Part shown: piece after piece, positions 1 to 8,349 of the stretch | Numbering within the stretch: the stretch's first letter is position 1 | Layout: each line of letters opens with the position of its first letter | NCBI RefSeq assembly: GCF_026261605.1 | Contig: NZ_CP102486.1 | Span: 1,426,001 to 1,490,000, forward strand | Length of the DNA: 64,000 nt | Source: Dechloromonas sp. A34 | Lineage (GTDB): Bacteria; Pseudomonadota; Gammaproteobacteria; Burkholderiales; Rhodocyclaceae | Direction: 5' to 3' | Position numbers and translations under genes: made by a program | Notes under the pieces: generated by a model | Database searches by the model: none | Told to the model about the DNA's origin: nothing | Seen by the model: the letters and a program-made list of their open reading frames with translations, nothing else

Positions 1-1045
1 GACCGTCGGCGGCGCCGGCACGACGGCCTACAGCTTCGATGCGGCAAGCCATGTGCTGGCCGTGACGGCAGCCGGCGGCCCCTTCGTGGTCGACATGGAT
101 ACCGGGGAGTACACTTACACCCGGACGCCGAGCAGAACGGTCCTCCAGGAGAGCTTCGGCTACACACTGACCGACCACGATGGAGATACTGCCGTGGGCA
201 CGCTGACCATCAACCTGCCGGATTACGATACGGCGCCCGTCGCTCGCGACGACCGGGTCGTGGTGGCCAGCGGCAGCGTCAGCTCGAATACAGTTACCCT
301 CAAGGATGCTTGGCTGACCTGGAACGACAGCGATGCCGAGGCTGCGACGCTGACGGTGAGCGCGGTGAGCAACGCCACATCGCATGCGTCGAGCCAGGTT
401 GTCGATGCGGTCAGTGCCAGCAGCGGCGGCAGCGGCGCCTTCTCCTACACGGTTTCCGACGGCGGGCAGACCAACGATGCGGCGGTCTCGATTACGACGG
501 TGAACAGCTCTACCCTCAGCGGGACGGGGCTCGACAACATCCTCGTCGGCGATAGCACGGGAGAAACCATCCGCGGTTACGAAGGCAACGATGTGCTGGT
601 TGGCAATGCCGGGAACGATACCCTCAGCGGCGGCAGCGGCATCGATCTGCTGATCGGTGGTACGGGCAACGACAGCCTGAGCGGCGGCATCGGCTCCGAT
701 ACCTTCGCCTGGTCGCTGGCCGATCAGGGCACGGCAGCAACGCCAGCGCGCGACACGATCAGCGATTTCTCGGTGGCGGCGAAAGCCGACGGTGGCGACA
801 TGCTCGACTTGCGCGATCTGCTGCAGGGCGAGAACCACGCGAGCGGAACCGGCAACCTCACCGATTTCCTGCATTTCACCAGGTCGGGCAGCGATACCGT
901 GATCGACATCAAGCCAACCGGCACCAGTGGCAGCGTGACCCAGCAGATCGTAATGAGCGGTGTCGACCTGACCGCCGGCAACACCCTGAACGATCAGGCG
1001 ATCATTCAGGACCTGCTGACCAAGGGCAAGCTGCTGACTGACTGA
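1..1045 (+). CDS. RTX-like type I secreted protein, C-terminal part (5' truncated)
   Basis: The reading frame is already open at base 2 and ends with TGA at 1043-1045, so only the last 347 or so residues are in the window. The first half looks like a cadherin/VCBS-type repeat (FGYTLTDHDGDTAVGTLTI, then PVARDDRVVV). It is followed by nonapeptide calcium-binding repeats of the GGxGxD type (GYEGNDVLVGNAGNDTLSGG and following) and a C-terminal block starting DTISDFS with DMLDLRDLL. That arrangement is typical of large adhesins or repeats-in-toxin proteins exported by a type I secretion system, where the C-terminus carries the secretion signal. Calcium would fold the repeats outside the cell. The function of the N-terminal part cannot be judged. 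A strong terminator follows 18 bases downstream. Confidence 0.85.
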   Translation, partial: TVGGAGTTAYSFDAASHVLAVTAAGGPFVVDMDTGEYTYTRTPSRTVLQESFGYTLTDHDGDTAVGTLTINLPDYDTAPVARDDRVVVASGSVSSNTVTLKDAWLTWNDSDAEAATLTVSAVSNATSHASSQVVDAVSASSGGSGAFSYTVSDGGQTNDAAVSITTVNSSTLSGTGLDNILVGDSTGETIRGYEGNDVLVGNAGNDTLSGGSGIDLLIGGTGNDSLSGGIGSDTFAWSLADQGTAATPARDTISDFSVAAKADGGDMLDLRDLLQGENHASGTGNLTDFLHFTRSGSDTVIDIKPTGTSGSVTQQIVMSGVDLTAGNTLNDQAIIQDLLTKGKLLTD

Positions 1046-1063
1046 TTCCCGCGTTCGGCCAGC

Positions 1064-1094
1064 AAAAAGGGGCGATCTTGATCGCCCCTTTTTT
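1064..1094. terminator. Bidirectional intrinsic terminator
   Basis: An 8-bp perfect stem (GGGGCGAT / ATCGCCCC) with a CTTG loop is flanked by AAAAA on the left and TTTTTT on the right. It works for the RTX gene on the plus strand and for the Crp/Fnr gene that ends at 1121 on the minus strand. Confidence 0.9.
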
Positions 1095-1120
1095 CATCCT
1101 GCCGCGGTAAAGCGGAGGCT

Positions 1121-1816
1121 TCAGCCTTCGTGCTTGCGCAGGTTGGCGACGCTCGGAATATGGATCTTGCGGCCTTCGACGACGATCAGCCCGAGTTCGA
1201 TCAGTTCGTGCAGGATGCGCGAGAAATGTTCCTGGGTCAGGTTGAGGCGGGAGGCGATGACGCCCTTGTTGGTCGGCAGCGTGATCGAGACTTTGACGCC
1301 GTCCTGGTCGGCCTCCGACAGTTCGCGCAGCAGGTAGCCGATGATGCGTTCCTTGCCGGAGTGCAGCGAATAGGATTCGACGTCGCTCATCAGCTGGTGC
1401 AGGCGCATGGACATGCCGGCCAGCATCTTGCGGCCGAACTTGTGATCGCGTTCCAGTTCGTCGAAGACGGCGGCCTTCGAGACATGCAGCAGCAGAGAAT
1501 CGGTCAGCGCCTGGGCGAAGACGATATAGGGCTTTTCCATGAACATCAGCGCTTCGCCGAAACTTTGGCCCTGGCCGATGATCTCGACGACCTTTTCCGT
1601 GCCCTGGGCCGAGGTGAAAGCCAGCTTGATCTGGCCGTAGACCAGCAGGTGGAAACCGTTGCAGGGGTCGCCCTTGTGGAACAGGATGTCGCCCTTGCTG
1701 GCGTGGATTTCGCGGGTCGAGCGGGCCATGCGATTGATTTCTTCGGGAGCCAGGCCGTTGAACAGCGGAATGTGGGTAAGCAGTGCCTCGATGTTGATGG
1801 GGTGATTTGCCTGCAT
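1121..1816 (-). CDS. Crp/Fnr-family transcriptional regulator, DNR-like
   Basis: 231 residues: an N-terminal cyclic-nucleotide-binding-like beta-roll (about 15-130; FHKGDPCNGFHLLVYGQIKL), a long dimerisation helix, and a C-terminal Crp-type winged helix (about 155-225; NKGVIASRLNLTQEHFSRIL). The recognition helix contains the E-x-x-S-R pattern of regulators that read TTGAT-type half-sites. There is a single cysteine (about residue 52), so it cannot carry an FNR-type 4Fe-4S cluster. Together with its position directly downstream of norD, this favours a DNR-like NO-responsive regulator, which is inference. It is separated from norD by 70 bases and may be transcribed with it or from its own promoter. 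A matching site lies in front of norE. It ends at the bidirectional terminator. Confidence 0.85.
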   Translation of the reverse strand: MQANHPINIEALLTHIPLFNGLAPEEINRMARSTREIHASKGDILFHKGDPCNGFHLLVYGQIKLAFTSAQGTEKVVEIIGQGQSFGEALMFMEKPYIVFAQALTDSLLLHVSKAAVFDELERDHKFGRKMLAGMSMRLHQLMSDVESYSLHSGKERIIGYLLRELSEADQDGVKVSITLPTNKGVIASRLNLTQEHFSRILHELIELGLIVVEGRKIHIPSVANLRKHEG

Positions 1817-1886
1817 GGCTATGCCGTATAAAAGTGACCGGCGAATGGTGGCACCGACCTAGTTCGAGAGCAATAGATCCTTGGGC

Positions 1887-3725
1887 TTAATTCCTAGTCA
1901 ATTGGGCGTAGAGCAGCGGCAGGCGGCGTGGCAGTTCCTCGGGTTTGCGGATGACGCAGAAGCCGGCCGGGCCGAACAGGTAGGGCAGGTAGCTGCCGGC
2001 CTCGCGGTCGATGGTGACGCAGAAGGGCATCAGGCCGAGGCGGCGGGCTTCGTAAACCGCCATTCGGGTGTCCTCGATGCCGTAGCGCGAGTCGTAGAGG
2101 TCGAGGTCGTTCGGTTTGCCGTCGGTGATGATCAGCAACAGGCGGCGCCCGGCCGACTGCTCGTACAAAATGCTTGCCGACTGGCGAATCGCCGCCCCCA
2201 TCCGGGTATAGAAGCCGGGCTTGATGGCCAGGATGCGGGCGCGGGCAGCGGCGTCGTACTTGCCGTTGAAGTCCTTGAGCAGATGGAAGCGGATGTTCTG
2301 GCGGCGCAGCGAGGAAAAGCCGTAGATCCCGAAGCGGTCGCCGGTGGCGCTCAGGGCTTCGGAGAATAGCAGCAGGGAATCGCGGATCACGTCGACGATG
2401 CGGTGGCTGTCGGAAATCCAGGCGTCGGTGGACATCGAGAGGTCGGCCAACAGCAGGCAGGCCAGGTCGCGTTCGCAGCGGGCCTGGGCGAGGTAGCCGC
2501 CGGTTTCCGGGGTGTGCCCGGAGGCGCGGTCGGCATGGTTGCGGACGCAGGCATCGACATCGAGCTCCGAACCGTCGGGCTGGGCCTTCAGCCAGTGGCG
2601 CTGCGGCGCGAGGGCGGCGAACTGGCCGCGCAGCTTCTTGGCGGTGGCGGCGAGTGCCGCCGGCAGCTCGGCATGGCCAGCATCACGAGCGATCATCGGT
2701 CGTAACTGGCAATGCCGGGGCAGCAGCAGGCCCTTGCGGTAATCCCACTCGGGTAGCGCTAGGCCGGGGCCGATCGGTGTGTCGTCCTCGGCCGCCGAGG
2801 GCAGGTCGAGGTCGAACTTGACGCGGGAGACAGCGGTTTCGGCATCGCGGGTTAGCGACAACTGGTCGAGGTCACGCGCCGCATTCTTGGCATTAGGGTC
2901 TTCGTCGTCGTCATAGGCGCGGTTGACCCGCACGTACTCGGCCCAGGTCGGCAGGCTTTCGGCGCGGAACATGGCGAGCACCGGCGCCTTGTTGTCCGGG
3001 GCCTCGACCTGCTCGGCCTTGTGCGCCTCCTTTTCGGCTTCGGTGCTGCCGCTGCCTTCGGGCGGTAGATTGTCACCGGGGTCGGCGATCGAGCCGGCGA
3101 CGCTTTCCTCGGCAGCGATCAGCCAGAGCAGCACGGGTTGCGGCGGCCGGGATTTTTTCGTGTTGAGCGGCGGCAGGCTGGCAACAGTGGCCGGGTCGCG
3201 CAAGGCCTGACGGATTGCGTCTTCCTGCGCCGCCTCGTCCGGTTGCAGTTTGGCCGGCTCGATGCGCTCGGCCAGGTGAGCGCTCACTAGCCGTTCGTAG
3301 CGCGGCCGTAGTCCGGGGTAGCGGGCGAGGGCGGCGCGGCTGGCGCGCTGGTTGCGGAGGAACCACGGTAACTCCGGCGCTACGTCGTTGGCGGCCAGCG
3401 CGGCCAGCCACAGGTAGAGGTCGCGGTTCAGCGCCTTCTCGGGGAAGGCCGCGATTTCCGGCGGCAGGCGCAGGGTCTGGGCATCGCGCCGGGCCTGGGC
3501 AACCTTTTCGCCGCTGCCGGCCAGCCGTTCCAGCCATTTGCGCCGGGCGCCGTGCGTTGCCGCGGTGGCGGCCGCGACCTTCAGGCCGGGGTCGCCGCCG
3601 AACGCGCGGAACAGGATGCCGGCCGTCTTCTCGACCTCGAGCAGCTTGACGGCGGCCTCCGGGTAATGGCCGGCGGCGGCCTTGGTGACCCAGTTGTGCC
3701 AGAGCTTTCCGACGAATTCTTCCAT
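1887..3725 (-). CDS. norD: Nitric oxide reductase activation protein NorD
   Basis: 612 residues with the N-terminal pattern of NorD and a C-terminal von Willebrand factor A domain (about 415-612). The metal-ion-dependent adhesion site reads DLSMST, with later conserved TRMGAAIR and ITDGKPND. NorD works with the AAA ATPase NorQ to assemble or activate the NorCB nitric oxide reductase, probably by helping insert metal; that role comes from the family. The middle (about 190-330) is acidic and low in complexity. The start ATG lies 2 bases after the stop of the polyferredoxin gene, so the two are in one operon. Length fits the family. Confidence 0.92.
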   Translation of the reverse strand: MEEFVGKLWHNWVTKAAAGHYPEAAVKLLEVEKTAGILFRAFGGDPGLKVAAATAATHGARRKWLERLAGSGEKVAQARRDAQTLRLPPEIAAFPEKALNRDLYLWLAALAANDVAPELPWFLRNQRASRAALARYPGLRPRYERLVSAHLAERIEPAKLQPDEAAQEDAIRQALRDPATVASLPPLNTKKSRPPQPVLLWLIAAEESVAGSIADPGDNLPPEGSGSTEAEKEAHKAEQVEAPDNKAPVLAMFRAESLPTWAEYVRVNRAYDDDEDPNAKNAARDLDQLSLTRDAETAVSRVKFDLDLPSAAEDDTPIGPGLALPEWDYRKGLLLPRHCQLRPMIARDAGHAELPAALAATAKKLRGQFAALAPQRHWLKAQPDGSELDVDACVRNHADRASGHTPETGGYLAQARCERDLACLLLADLSMSTDAWISDSHRIVDVIRDSLLLFSEALSATGDRFGIYGFSSLRRQNIRFHLLKDFNGKYDAAARARILAIKPGFYTRMGAAIRQSASILYEQSAGRRLLLIITDGKPNDLDLYDSRYGIEDTRMAVYEARRLGLMPFCVTIDREAGSYLPYLFGPAGFCVIRKPEELPRRLPLLYAQLTRN

Positions 3726-3727
3726 GG

Positions 3728-4699
3728 CTAGAGTTTGGCTCCCGCGTCTTCATCGGTATTTGATAGAACCGAAAAACGCGCTTCGTTGCGCCGCGCTTCG
3801 TCGTTGGCAACCCAGCGCAGCAGTTGTCCGTTCGGGTTGCTCTTGTTGACCGTGTCGCAGGCGGAAATGCACTGCCCGCACTGCGTGCAGGCGAACATCC
3901 AGCGTTTGACGTTGCGCGGCTTGAGGCGCATCGGGCAGACTGCGTCGCAGGCCGAGCCGTGGCCGTCGAGGCAGGTGGCGCAGTCGGTAAGGCGTTCGCG
4001 TTCGAAGCCGACAACCATCGCTTTCTTGTTGCCGATCCAGGCGAAGCTCTGGAAGATGCCGACGGCGCAGGCGTAGCGGCAGAACAGGTGGCGGGCGAAG
4101 AGGAATTCCAGGCTGAGCACCGTGGTCGCGGCGCTGAGAAAGATCACTTCGCCGCGGTAGAGCGAGAAGGTGAATAGCCCGTGGTACACATGGAACGGCG
4201 GCATCAGGTAGGTCAGGCCGACCACCGCCCAGGCGAAGGCAAAGGCGATGGCAGCGGGGACGACGAGCAGCCAGTAGCGCTTGTCGCGCACGGCCGGGCT
4301 ACCGTCCGGTTCCCAGGGTGGCGTCTGCTTCCTGTCCCAGACCGAATGCTTGCCGGTAGCGCGCAGCATCAGCCGGTTGATGGTTTCGACCACCGAGAAA
4401 TGCGGGCACAGCCAGCCGCAGTAGAGCCTGCCCCATTTCCAGGCAATGCCGATGACCAGCAGGGCGGCGCCGAGCAGCGGCAGGAAGAGGTAGAGCAGGA
4501 TATTGATCGCCGCCGCCGATGGATCGCCGGTGCCGGCGATCAGTTCGTCGATGCCGAGATGCCAGGGCAGGGTCAGGAAGTAGGCGTGCTTCTCGACCAG
4601 GTCGTAGCGGAAGAGGTCGAAGATCGGGGTCAGCGTGAACAGAGCGAAGAAGCCGATCTGCGTCAGCGCCCGGTAGCGCTGCAGGGCGGGTTTGGTCAT
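3728..4699 (-). CDS. NapH/CcoG-like membrane polyferredoxin in the nor operon
   Basis: 323 residues. Four or five membrane segments are followed by two iron-sulfur motifs. The membrane part holds the GRLYCGWLCPHFS signature shared by NapH, NosR C-termini and CcoG/FixG. The C-terminal cytoplasmic part has CATC-x7-CDAVCP and then CTQCGQCISAC, so two 4Fe-4S clusters are likely; the first motif has an unusual seven-residue insert. Relatives pass electrons from the quinone pool or help assemble metalloenzymes. A link to NO reductase is inferred from its place between norQ and norD. The start is chosen because its ATG overlaps the previous stop (ATGA); a longer frame would run backwards through that gene. 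Confidence 0.82.
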   Translation of the reverse strand: MTKPALQRYRALTQIGFFALFTLTPIFDLFRYDLVEKHAYFLTLPWHLGIDELIAGTGDPSAAAINILLYLFLPLLGAALLVIGIAWKWGRLYCGWLCPHFSVVETINRLMLRATGKHSVWDRKQTPPWEPDGSPAVRDKRYWLLVVPAAIAFAFAWAVVGLTYLMPPFHVYHGLFTFSLYRGEVIFLSAATTVLSLEFLFARHLFCRYACAVGIFQSFAWIGNKKAMVVGFERERLTDCATCLDGHGSACDAVCPMRLKPRNVKRWMFACTQCGQCISACDTVNKSNPNGQLLRWVANDEARRNEARFSVLSNTDEDAGAKL

Positions 4700-5103
4700 T
4701 GGAGCGAGGGGCCGATCAGCGGGTAGCGCCAGATTTGGCCGGCCATGGCCTTGGCCAGGCCGAACATGCCGAACATCACCAGCGTCGAGTGGATGCAGGT
4801 GAAATAGAGGATGACGACGACCCAGGTCCATTCCCAGTGCAGGCCGCCGATGGCGAGAAAAAGGGCGCTCAGCGAGACGATCAGGATGCCGCCGTAGAGG
4901 CTGACGAAGGTCGCCTGCTTGAGGTGTTGCCGGGCGAGCGGCGGGGCGCTCGCCTTGTGCTTCTGCCACAGCCAGAGCAGCACGCCGAAGGCGATTCCCG
5001 GCGCCACCAGCAGGTTGGCCAGGAACAGGCTTTCGGCGAGGACGGCCAGGCGTTGGCCATCGGCTGCCGGCTTGTCGGCAGAATCAGCGGCCGAAAGTGG
5101 CAT
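4696..5103 (-). CDS. Small integral membrane protein between norQ and the polyferredoxin
   Basis: 135 residues with three hydrophobic segments (about 25-48, 66-90, 94-118). The stretch ARQHLKQATFVSLYGGILIV resembles the Tic20/DUF4870 type of small membrane protein, but the match is by eye only. It starts inside the last 20 bases of norQ and its stop overlaps the start of the polyferredoxin gene (ATGA), so it is translationally coupled on both sides. Function unknown. Position suggests an accessory role in NO reductase assembly or electron supply. Confidence 0.75.
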   Translation of the reverse strand: MPLSAADSADKPAADGQRLAVLAESLFLANLLVAPGIAFGVLLWLWQKHKASAPPLARQHLKQATFVSLYGGILIVSLSALFLAIGGLHWEWTWVVVILYFTCIHSTLVMFGMFGLAKAMAGQIWRYPLIGPSLQ

Positions 5104-5866
5104 TGACGATTTCCATGAGCGCCTCGACGGTTTCCTCGTCGTCGGTCAACGTTTCGACCAAGGCGGCGCGGCAGGCGGCGGAGACATCGAAGCCGGACTT
5201 GATCAGCGTTGCGGCATAGACCAGCAGCCGGGTGCTGGCGACTTCCTCGAGGTCGCGGTCCTTGAGGGCGCGGAAGGCCTTGGCGATGCCGACCAGGCGC
5301 TTGGCGAGATCGGCGTCGCAGCCGGTTTCGCCGATCAGGATGGAGATTTCGCGCTCGGCGCCAGGGAAGTCGAAGCGCATCGAGACGAAGCGCTGGCGGG
5401 TCGAGGGCTTCAGGCCCTTCATCAGGTTCTGGTAGCCGGGGTTGTAGGAGACGACCAGCATGAAGTTGGCCGGCGCTTCCAGGGTCTCGCCGGTGCGGTC
5501 GATGGGCAGGATGCGACGGTCGTCGGCCAGCGGGTGGAGGACGACGGTAGTGTCCTTGCGCGCCTCGACCACTTCGTCGAGGTAGCAGATACCGCCTTCG
5601 CGCACGGCGCGGGTCAGCGGGCCGTCGCACCAGTAGGTGCCCTTGTCGGAGATCAGGTGGCGGCCGACGAGGTCGGCGGCGGTCAGGTCGTCGTGGCAGG
5701 CCACGGTATAGAGCGGCAGCTTGAGGCGCGCCGCCATGTGCGAGACAAAGCGCGTCTTGCCGCAACCGGTCGGGCCCTTGATGAGCAGCGGCAGGCGTTC
5801 GCGGAAGGCATGCTCGAAGAGCGATATTTCGTTGCCGGACGGTTCGTAGAAAGGCAGGTCGTTCAT
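5084..5866 (-). CDS. norQ: NorQ, MoxR-type AAA+ ATPase for NO reductase activation
   Basis: 260 residues. Walker A is GPTGCGKT (near residue 32), Walker B is ICYLDEV, and the sensor region reads VVSYNPGYQNLMKGLKPSTRQRF, all typical of NorQ/CbbQ in the MoxR branch. NorQ hydrolyses ATP and acts with NorD on the NorCB complex. The start MNDLPFYEP is preferred because its ATG overlaps the norF stop (ATGA); an upstream extension would overlap norF heavily. Its end overlaps the next small membrane gene by 20 bases. Confidence 0.95.
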   Translation of the reverse strand: MNDLPFYEPSGNEISLFEHAFRERLPLLIKGPTGCGKTRFVSHMAARLKLPLYTVACHDDLTAADLVGRHLISDKGTYWCDGPLTRAVREGGICYLDEVVEARKDTTVVLHPLADDRRILPIDRTGETLEAPANFMLVVSYNPGYQNLMKGLKPSTRQRFVSMRFDFPGAEREISILIGETGCDADLAKRLVGIAKAFRALKDRDLEEVASTRLLVYAATLIKSGFDVSAACRAALVETLTDDEETVEALMEIVNATFGR

Positions 5867-6129
5867 TTGAGAGACATCCAGTAAGCCAACAGAATCAAGC
5901 CGGAGACGAGGATCAGCCAGCCTTCGAGCAGCAGCCGCCACATCAGCGGCGCGCTGCGCAGTTCCATGAAATCGAGAATCACCAGCCGGCCCTTGACGAA
6001 GGCGATGACCAGCATGGCGACGATGGCCGAGGTGCCGGCGGCGCCGACTTCGCCAAGATACCAGGTGGCGGCAGTGGCGGCGATCAGCACCAGCCAGGCG
6101 CGGTGGGCGGGGTTGCTCAGGGCATTCAT
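5863..6129 (-). CDS. norF: NorF-like / cytochrome c oxidase subunit IV family membrane protein
   Basis: 88 residues with three hydrophobic segments. FVKGRLVILDFMELRSAP is the signature of small subunit-IV-like proteins (NorF, CyoD/CoxF type). In nor operons this protein accompanies NorE and supports NorCB activity or assembly. Start and stop are both overlapped: TGATG with norE upstream and ATGA with norQ downstream, so translation is tightly coupled. Confidence 0.85.
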   Translation of the reverse strand: MNALSNPAHRAWLVLIAATAATWYLGEVGAAGTSAIVAMLVIAFVKGRLVILDFMELRSAPLMWRLLLEGWLILVSGLILLAYWMSLK

Positions 6130-6722
6130 CAGCGCATCACATAAACGAGGGGGAAAAGGATGATCCACAGCAGATCGACCATGTGCCAGTAGGCCGCGCC
6201 GCTCTCCAGGCCGTGCGCATTGTGGCTGCCGTAGGCGCCGTTGCGCGACTGCACCCAGAGCACAGCGAGGATCACCATGCCGAGGATGACGTGCATGAAA
6301 TGGAAGAAGGTCAGCGAGATGTAGAACATGTAGAAGGTGTTGGTCGACAACGAAATGCCGGCCCCGAACTTTTCCGCGTATTCGAAGATCTTGACGGCCA
6401 GGAAGCCGCCGCCACAGAGAAAGCCGAGGGCAATGTTGCGCGAGATGGCCTTCTGGTCATCGCGATGCGCCGCCTGCACGGCGAGCACGACGAACCACGA
6501 ACCGGTGATCAGGAGCAGGGTATTGAGCGCCCCGGCATTGCGGTCCAGCGTCTGCTGATAGGTATTGAACAGCTCGACATCGTGGGCGCGGGCGAAGGCG
6601 TAGGAGGCGAAGAACACGGCAAAGGCCAGCATCTCGGCCAGGATGAAAAACCAGATCGCGAGATCGCCGGGCAGGCGTTTGTCGATGGGTGGTGCAACGA
6701 GTGGGGCGGCAAGCGTAGTCAT
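6129..6722 (-). CDS. norE: NorE, heme-copper oxidase subunit III-like protein
   Basis: 197 residues and five membrane segments. The subunit III hallmarks are PGDLAIWFFILAEMLAF near the N-terminus, then TLLLITGSWFVVLAVQAA, SLTFFHFMHVILG and the C-terminal YWHMVDLLWIILFPLVYV. It is an accessory of NO reductase. It is the first gene of the norEFQ-orf-orf-norD run. No Shine-Dalgarno sequence stands in front of the ATG, the next Met lies inside the first membrane segment, and a well-spaced promoter ends one base before the ATG, so a leaderless mRNA is likely. Confidence 0.92.
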   Translation of the reverse strand: MTTLAAPLVAPPIDKRLPGDLAIWFFILAEMLAFAVFFASYAFARAHDVELFNTYQQTLDRNAGALNTLLLITGSWFVVLAVQAAHRDDQKAISRNIALGFLCGGGFLAVKIFEYAEKFGAGISLSTNTFYMFYISLTFFHFMHVILGMVILAVLWVQSRNGAYGSHNAHGLESGAAYWHMVDLLWIILFPLVYVMR

Positions 6723-6729
6723 GCGGTCG

Positions 6730-6771
6730 ATGATAGCGACGCCGGCCGGTCGGTAACTTGATCTGCAATAA
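6730..6771 (-). promoter_or_regulatory. FNR/DNR class II promoter of norE (box plus -10)
   Basis: Read on the minus strand: TTATTGCAGATCAA (6771-6758) matches TTGAT-N4-ATCAA at 8 of 10 positions. After 22 bases comes TATCAT (6735-6730), a 5/6 match to the -10 hexamer. If the box centre is set at -41.5, the -10 falls exactly at -12 to -7 and +1 at 6723, one base before the norE ATG. The likely ligand is the Crp/Fnr protein encoded at 1121-1816. Confidence 0.62.
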
Positions 6772-7015
6772 GAATGGAAAGCAAAGTTTGCAGTGCCGCC
6801 ACGGGTTGCCTGGCCCGACGAAAAGGCCAAATACCCGGTAATTTTCGAGCCTTTCGTTGCCTCCTGGAAACCGACCGCCAGGCCGACAGGCCGAGCTATC
6901 TGTCGATCTTCTACCGGTGCTTTGACCGGCAGTGGAAGGGCAAGACAGTTAGCCTGCGCTAGAAAATCGGGGGCGAAAAGCAGAAGCGAAGTTGACTATT
7001 TCAGCCACAACAAAG

Positions 7016-7046
7016 AAAAACGCCTCGCTGATGCGAGGCGCTTTTT
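7016..7046. terminator. Intrinsic terminator downstream of the PEP-CTERM gene
   Basis: An 8-bp perfect stem (CGCCTCGC / GCGAGGCG, loop TGAT) has AAAAA on its left, which reads as a U-tract on the minus strand, and TTTTT on its right. It ends the minus-strand PEP-CTERM transcript before norE. Confidence 0.87.
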
Positions 7047-7108
7047 GCCGGAAACCTTAGAACGCCTTTACACGATCTGAGACCCCGGCCTTGTTGTCGC
7101 TAAAACAG

Positions 7109-7888
7109 TCAGGATGCCTTGCGGCGGCGCAGGGCGCCCAGGCCAAGCAGACCAAGGCTCAGTAGCGCCAGGCTGGCCGGCTCGGGAACCTGGTTGGGGT
7201 CGATCGGGTTGCCACCAACCAGGATGCCGTCGATCGCAAGGCCGGTATTGAATGCCGTGTCGCTCCAGTTCACGACGCCGAAGTCGAGATAGTAATTGCC
7301 GTCGGCCAGGATTTGATAGGTCGACTTCACCCAACCGGTATAGCCACAGCCGGTGGCCCAGCAGCCTGTACCGACTGGCGACCAGGTGGGGGCGCCGGGA
7401 ACCACGGTGACAGTGGTGGGATCCATGGTGGCGGCAATGGCAGGCATGCCAAAGCCGGGAACGGTGTTGCCACCCGGGGTGGTGCGGGCAGTAAACAACA
7501 GGGCTACCAACGAGTTGTCAGCGGCATTGAACAGGCGAGACCAGGCATAGTCGGCAAAACCGGCGCCATCGGTCGTCACGAAATTGAAGTGGTACTGAAG
7601 GGAGGTGCCCGCTGTAGCGGCAAAATTGACGGAGCGCAGCACCGTACCGTTGGTTTCGCTGCCAAGGCCGAGGCCAGCCTGCGAGGGGGCATTAGTGGTT
7701 GCAACATAGAGATAGTTGCCACCGTCGGGCGATGCAGTTACCACGCCATCGGCGCCAAGTTCGCCGCAGGTGCCGGTACAACTCCAGCCGGCCGGGAGGG
7801 CCGATGCGGTGCCGGAAAAGGCCAGCGCGGACAGTGATAGCAAGGACGTAAGCCCCAGATTGATTGTTGAACGCTTGAATAGACTCAT
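7109..7888 (-). CDS. PEP-CTERM sorting domain protein
   Basis: 259 residues: signal peptide (about 1-31, ending SGTASA), a beta-rich secreted body with paired cysteines (CTGTC; CWATGC) and the C-terminal sorting tag VPEPASLALLSLGLLGLGAL followed by RRRKAS. PEP-CTERM proteins are processed by an exosortase and are linked to extracellular polymer and floc formation; no exosortase gene lies in this window. The start at 7888 has a good ribosome site (AAAGGGGGCAAC). The upstream in-frame start at 7999 would lie above the predicted sigma-54 transcription start, so it is rejected. The gene stands between norB and norE but has its own promoter and terminator. Confidence 0.92.
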   Translation of the reverse strand: MSLFKRSTINLGLTSLLSLSALAFSGTASALPAGWSCTGTCGELGADGVVTASPDGGNYLYVATTNAPSQAGLGLGSETNGTVLRSVNFAATAGTSLQYHFNFVTTDGAGFADYAWSRLFNAADNSLVALLFTARTTPGGNTVPGFGMPAIAATMDPTTVTVVPGAPTWSPVGTGCWATGCGYTGWVKSTYQILADGNYYLDFGVVNWSDTAFNTGLAIDGILVGGNPIDPNQVPEPASLALLSLGLLGLGALRRRKAS

Positions 7889-7997
7889 TTTTGTTGCCCC
7901 CTTTTGATGAAAAGTAGAAACCAAAGCGAAAAACATGAGGGAGTGTGCTGTTGATCTTTCCCTCGGGACTTCAACCGCTCCGGATTTGCGAGGTATC

Positions 7998-8014
7998 AAG
8001 CACTTAACGTGCCA
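7998..8014 (-). promoter_or_regulatory. Sigma-54 (-24/-12) promoter of the PEP-CTERM gene
   Basis: The minus strand reads TGGCACGTTAAGTGCTT. The -24 element TGGCACG matches fully, GG and GC are 10 bases apart, and the -12 element GTGCT differs from TTGCW by one base. The start would be near 7988, giving a leader of about 100 bases. RpoN control of PEP-CTERM genes by a PrsK/PrsR-type system is known from related floc-forming betaproteobacteria. Confidence 0.75.
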
Positions 8015-8349
8015 ATATCGAATCGGTGGATTGTATGTGCGTTATTTCAATGGCTTGCGATTTTTCCTTGGTGATTCATTCCAATGGGTTTGAGAAAATT
8101 TTGCGTGGCATGTAAGAGTTTCCGACAGTTCACTCTCGTTGAGTTGTATTCACTGGTCTGACCGTAAGCGACCTTTCACTGACCATCCCTCGCGCATGCA
8201 AGGCCCGCTGCGCGTCACGGAACAATATCGGTTACGCCAAGCGTCCTGCATTGATCATCGCCAACGACTAACATCCAGGTGCTTGTTGACGGCGCTGGTG
8301 TGGGCAAGTCTGCTCGGCAGGGGGGCAGCCCGTGTTGGAAAAAGGGGCG

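Larger units (their letters stand above)
6723..7108. other. Gap between norE and the PEP-CTERM gene
   Basis: Holds the norE promoter (6730-6771) and a terminator (7016-7046). Open frames on the plus strand (about 6774-7080) show no recognisable domain or ribosome-binding site, and I do not call them genes. Confidence 0.6.

Noticed and set aside
6774..7080. Short plus-strand frames in the norE upstream gap
   Set aside because: No ribosome site and no recognisable sequence; they overlap the norE promoter and a terminator.
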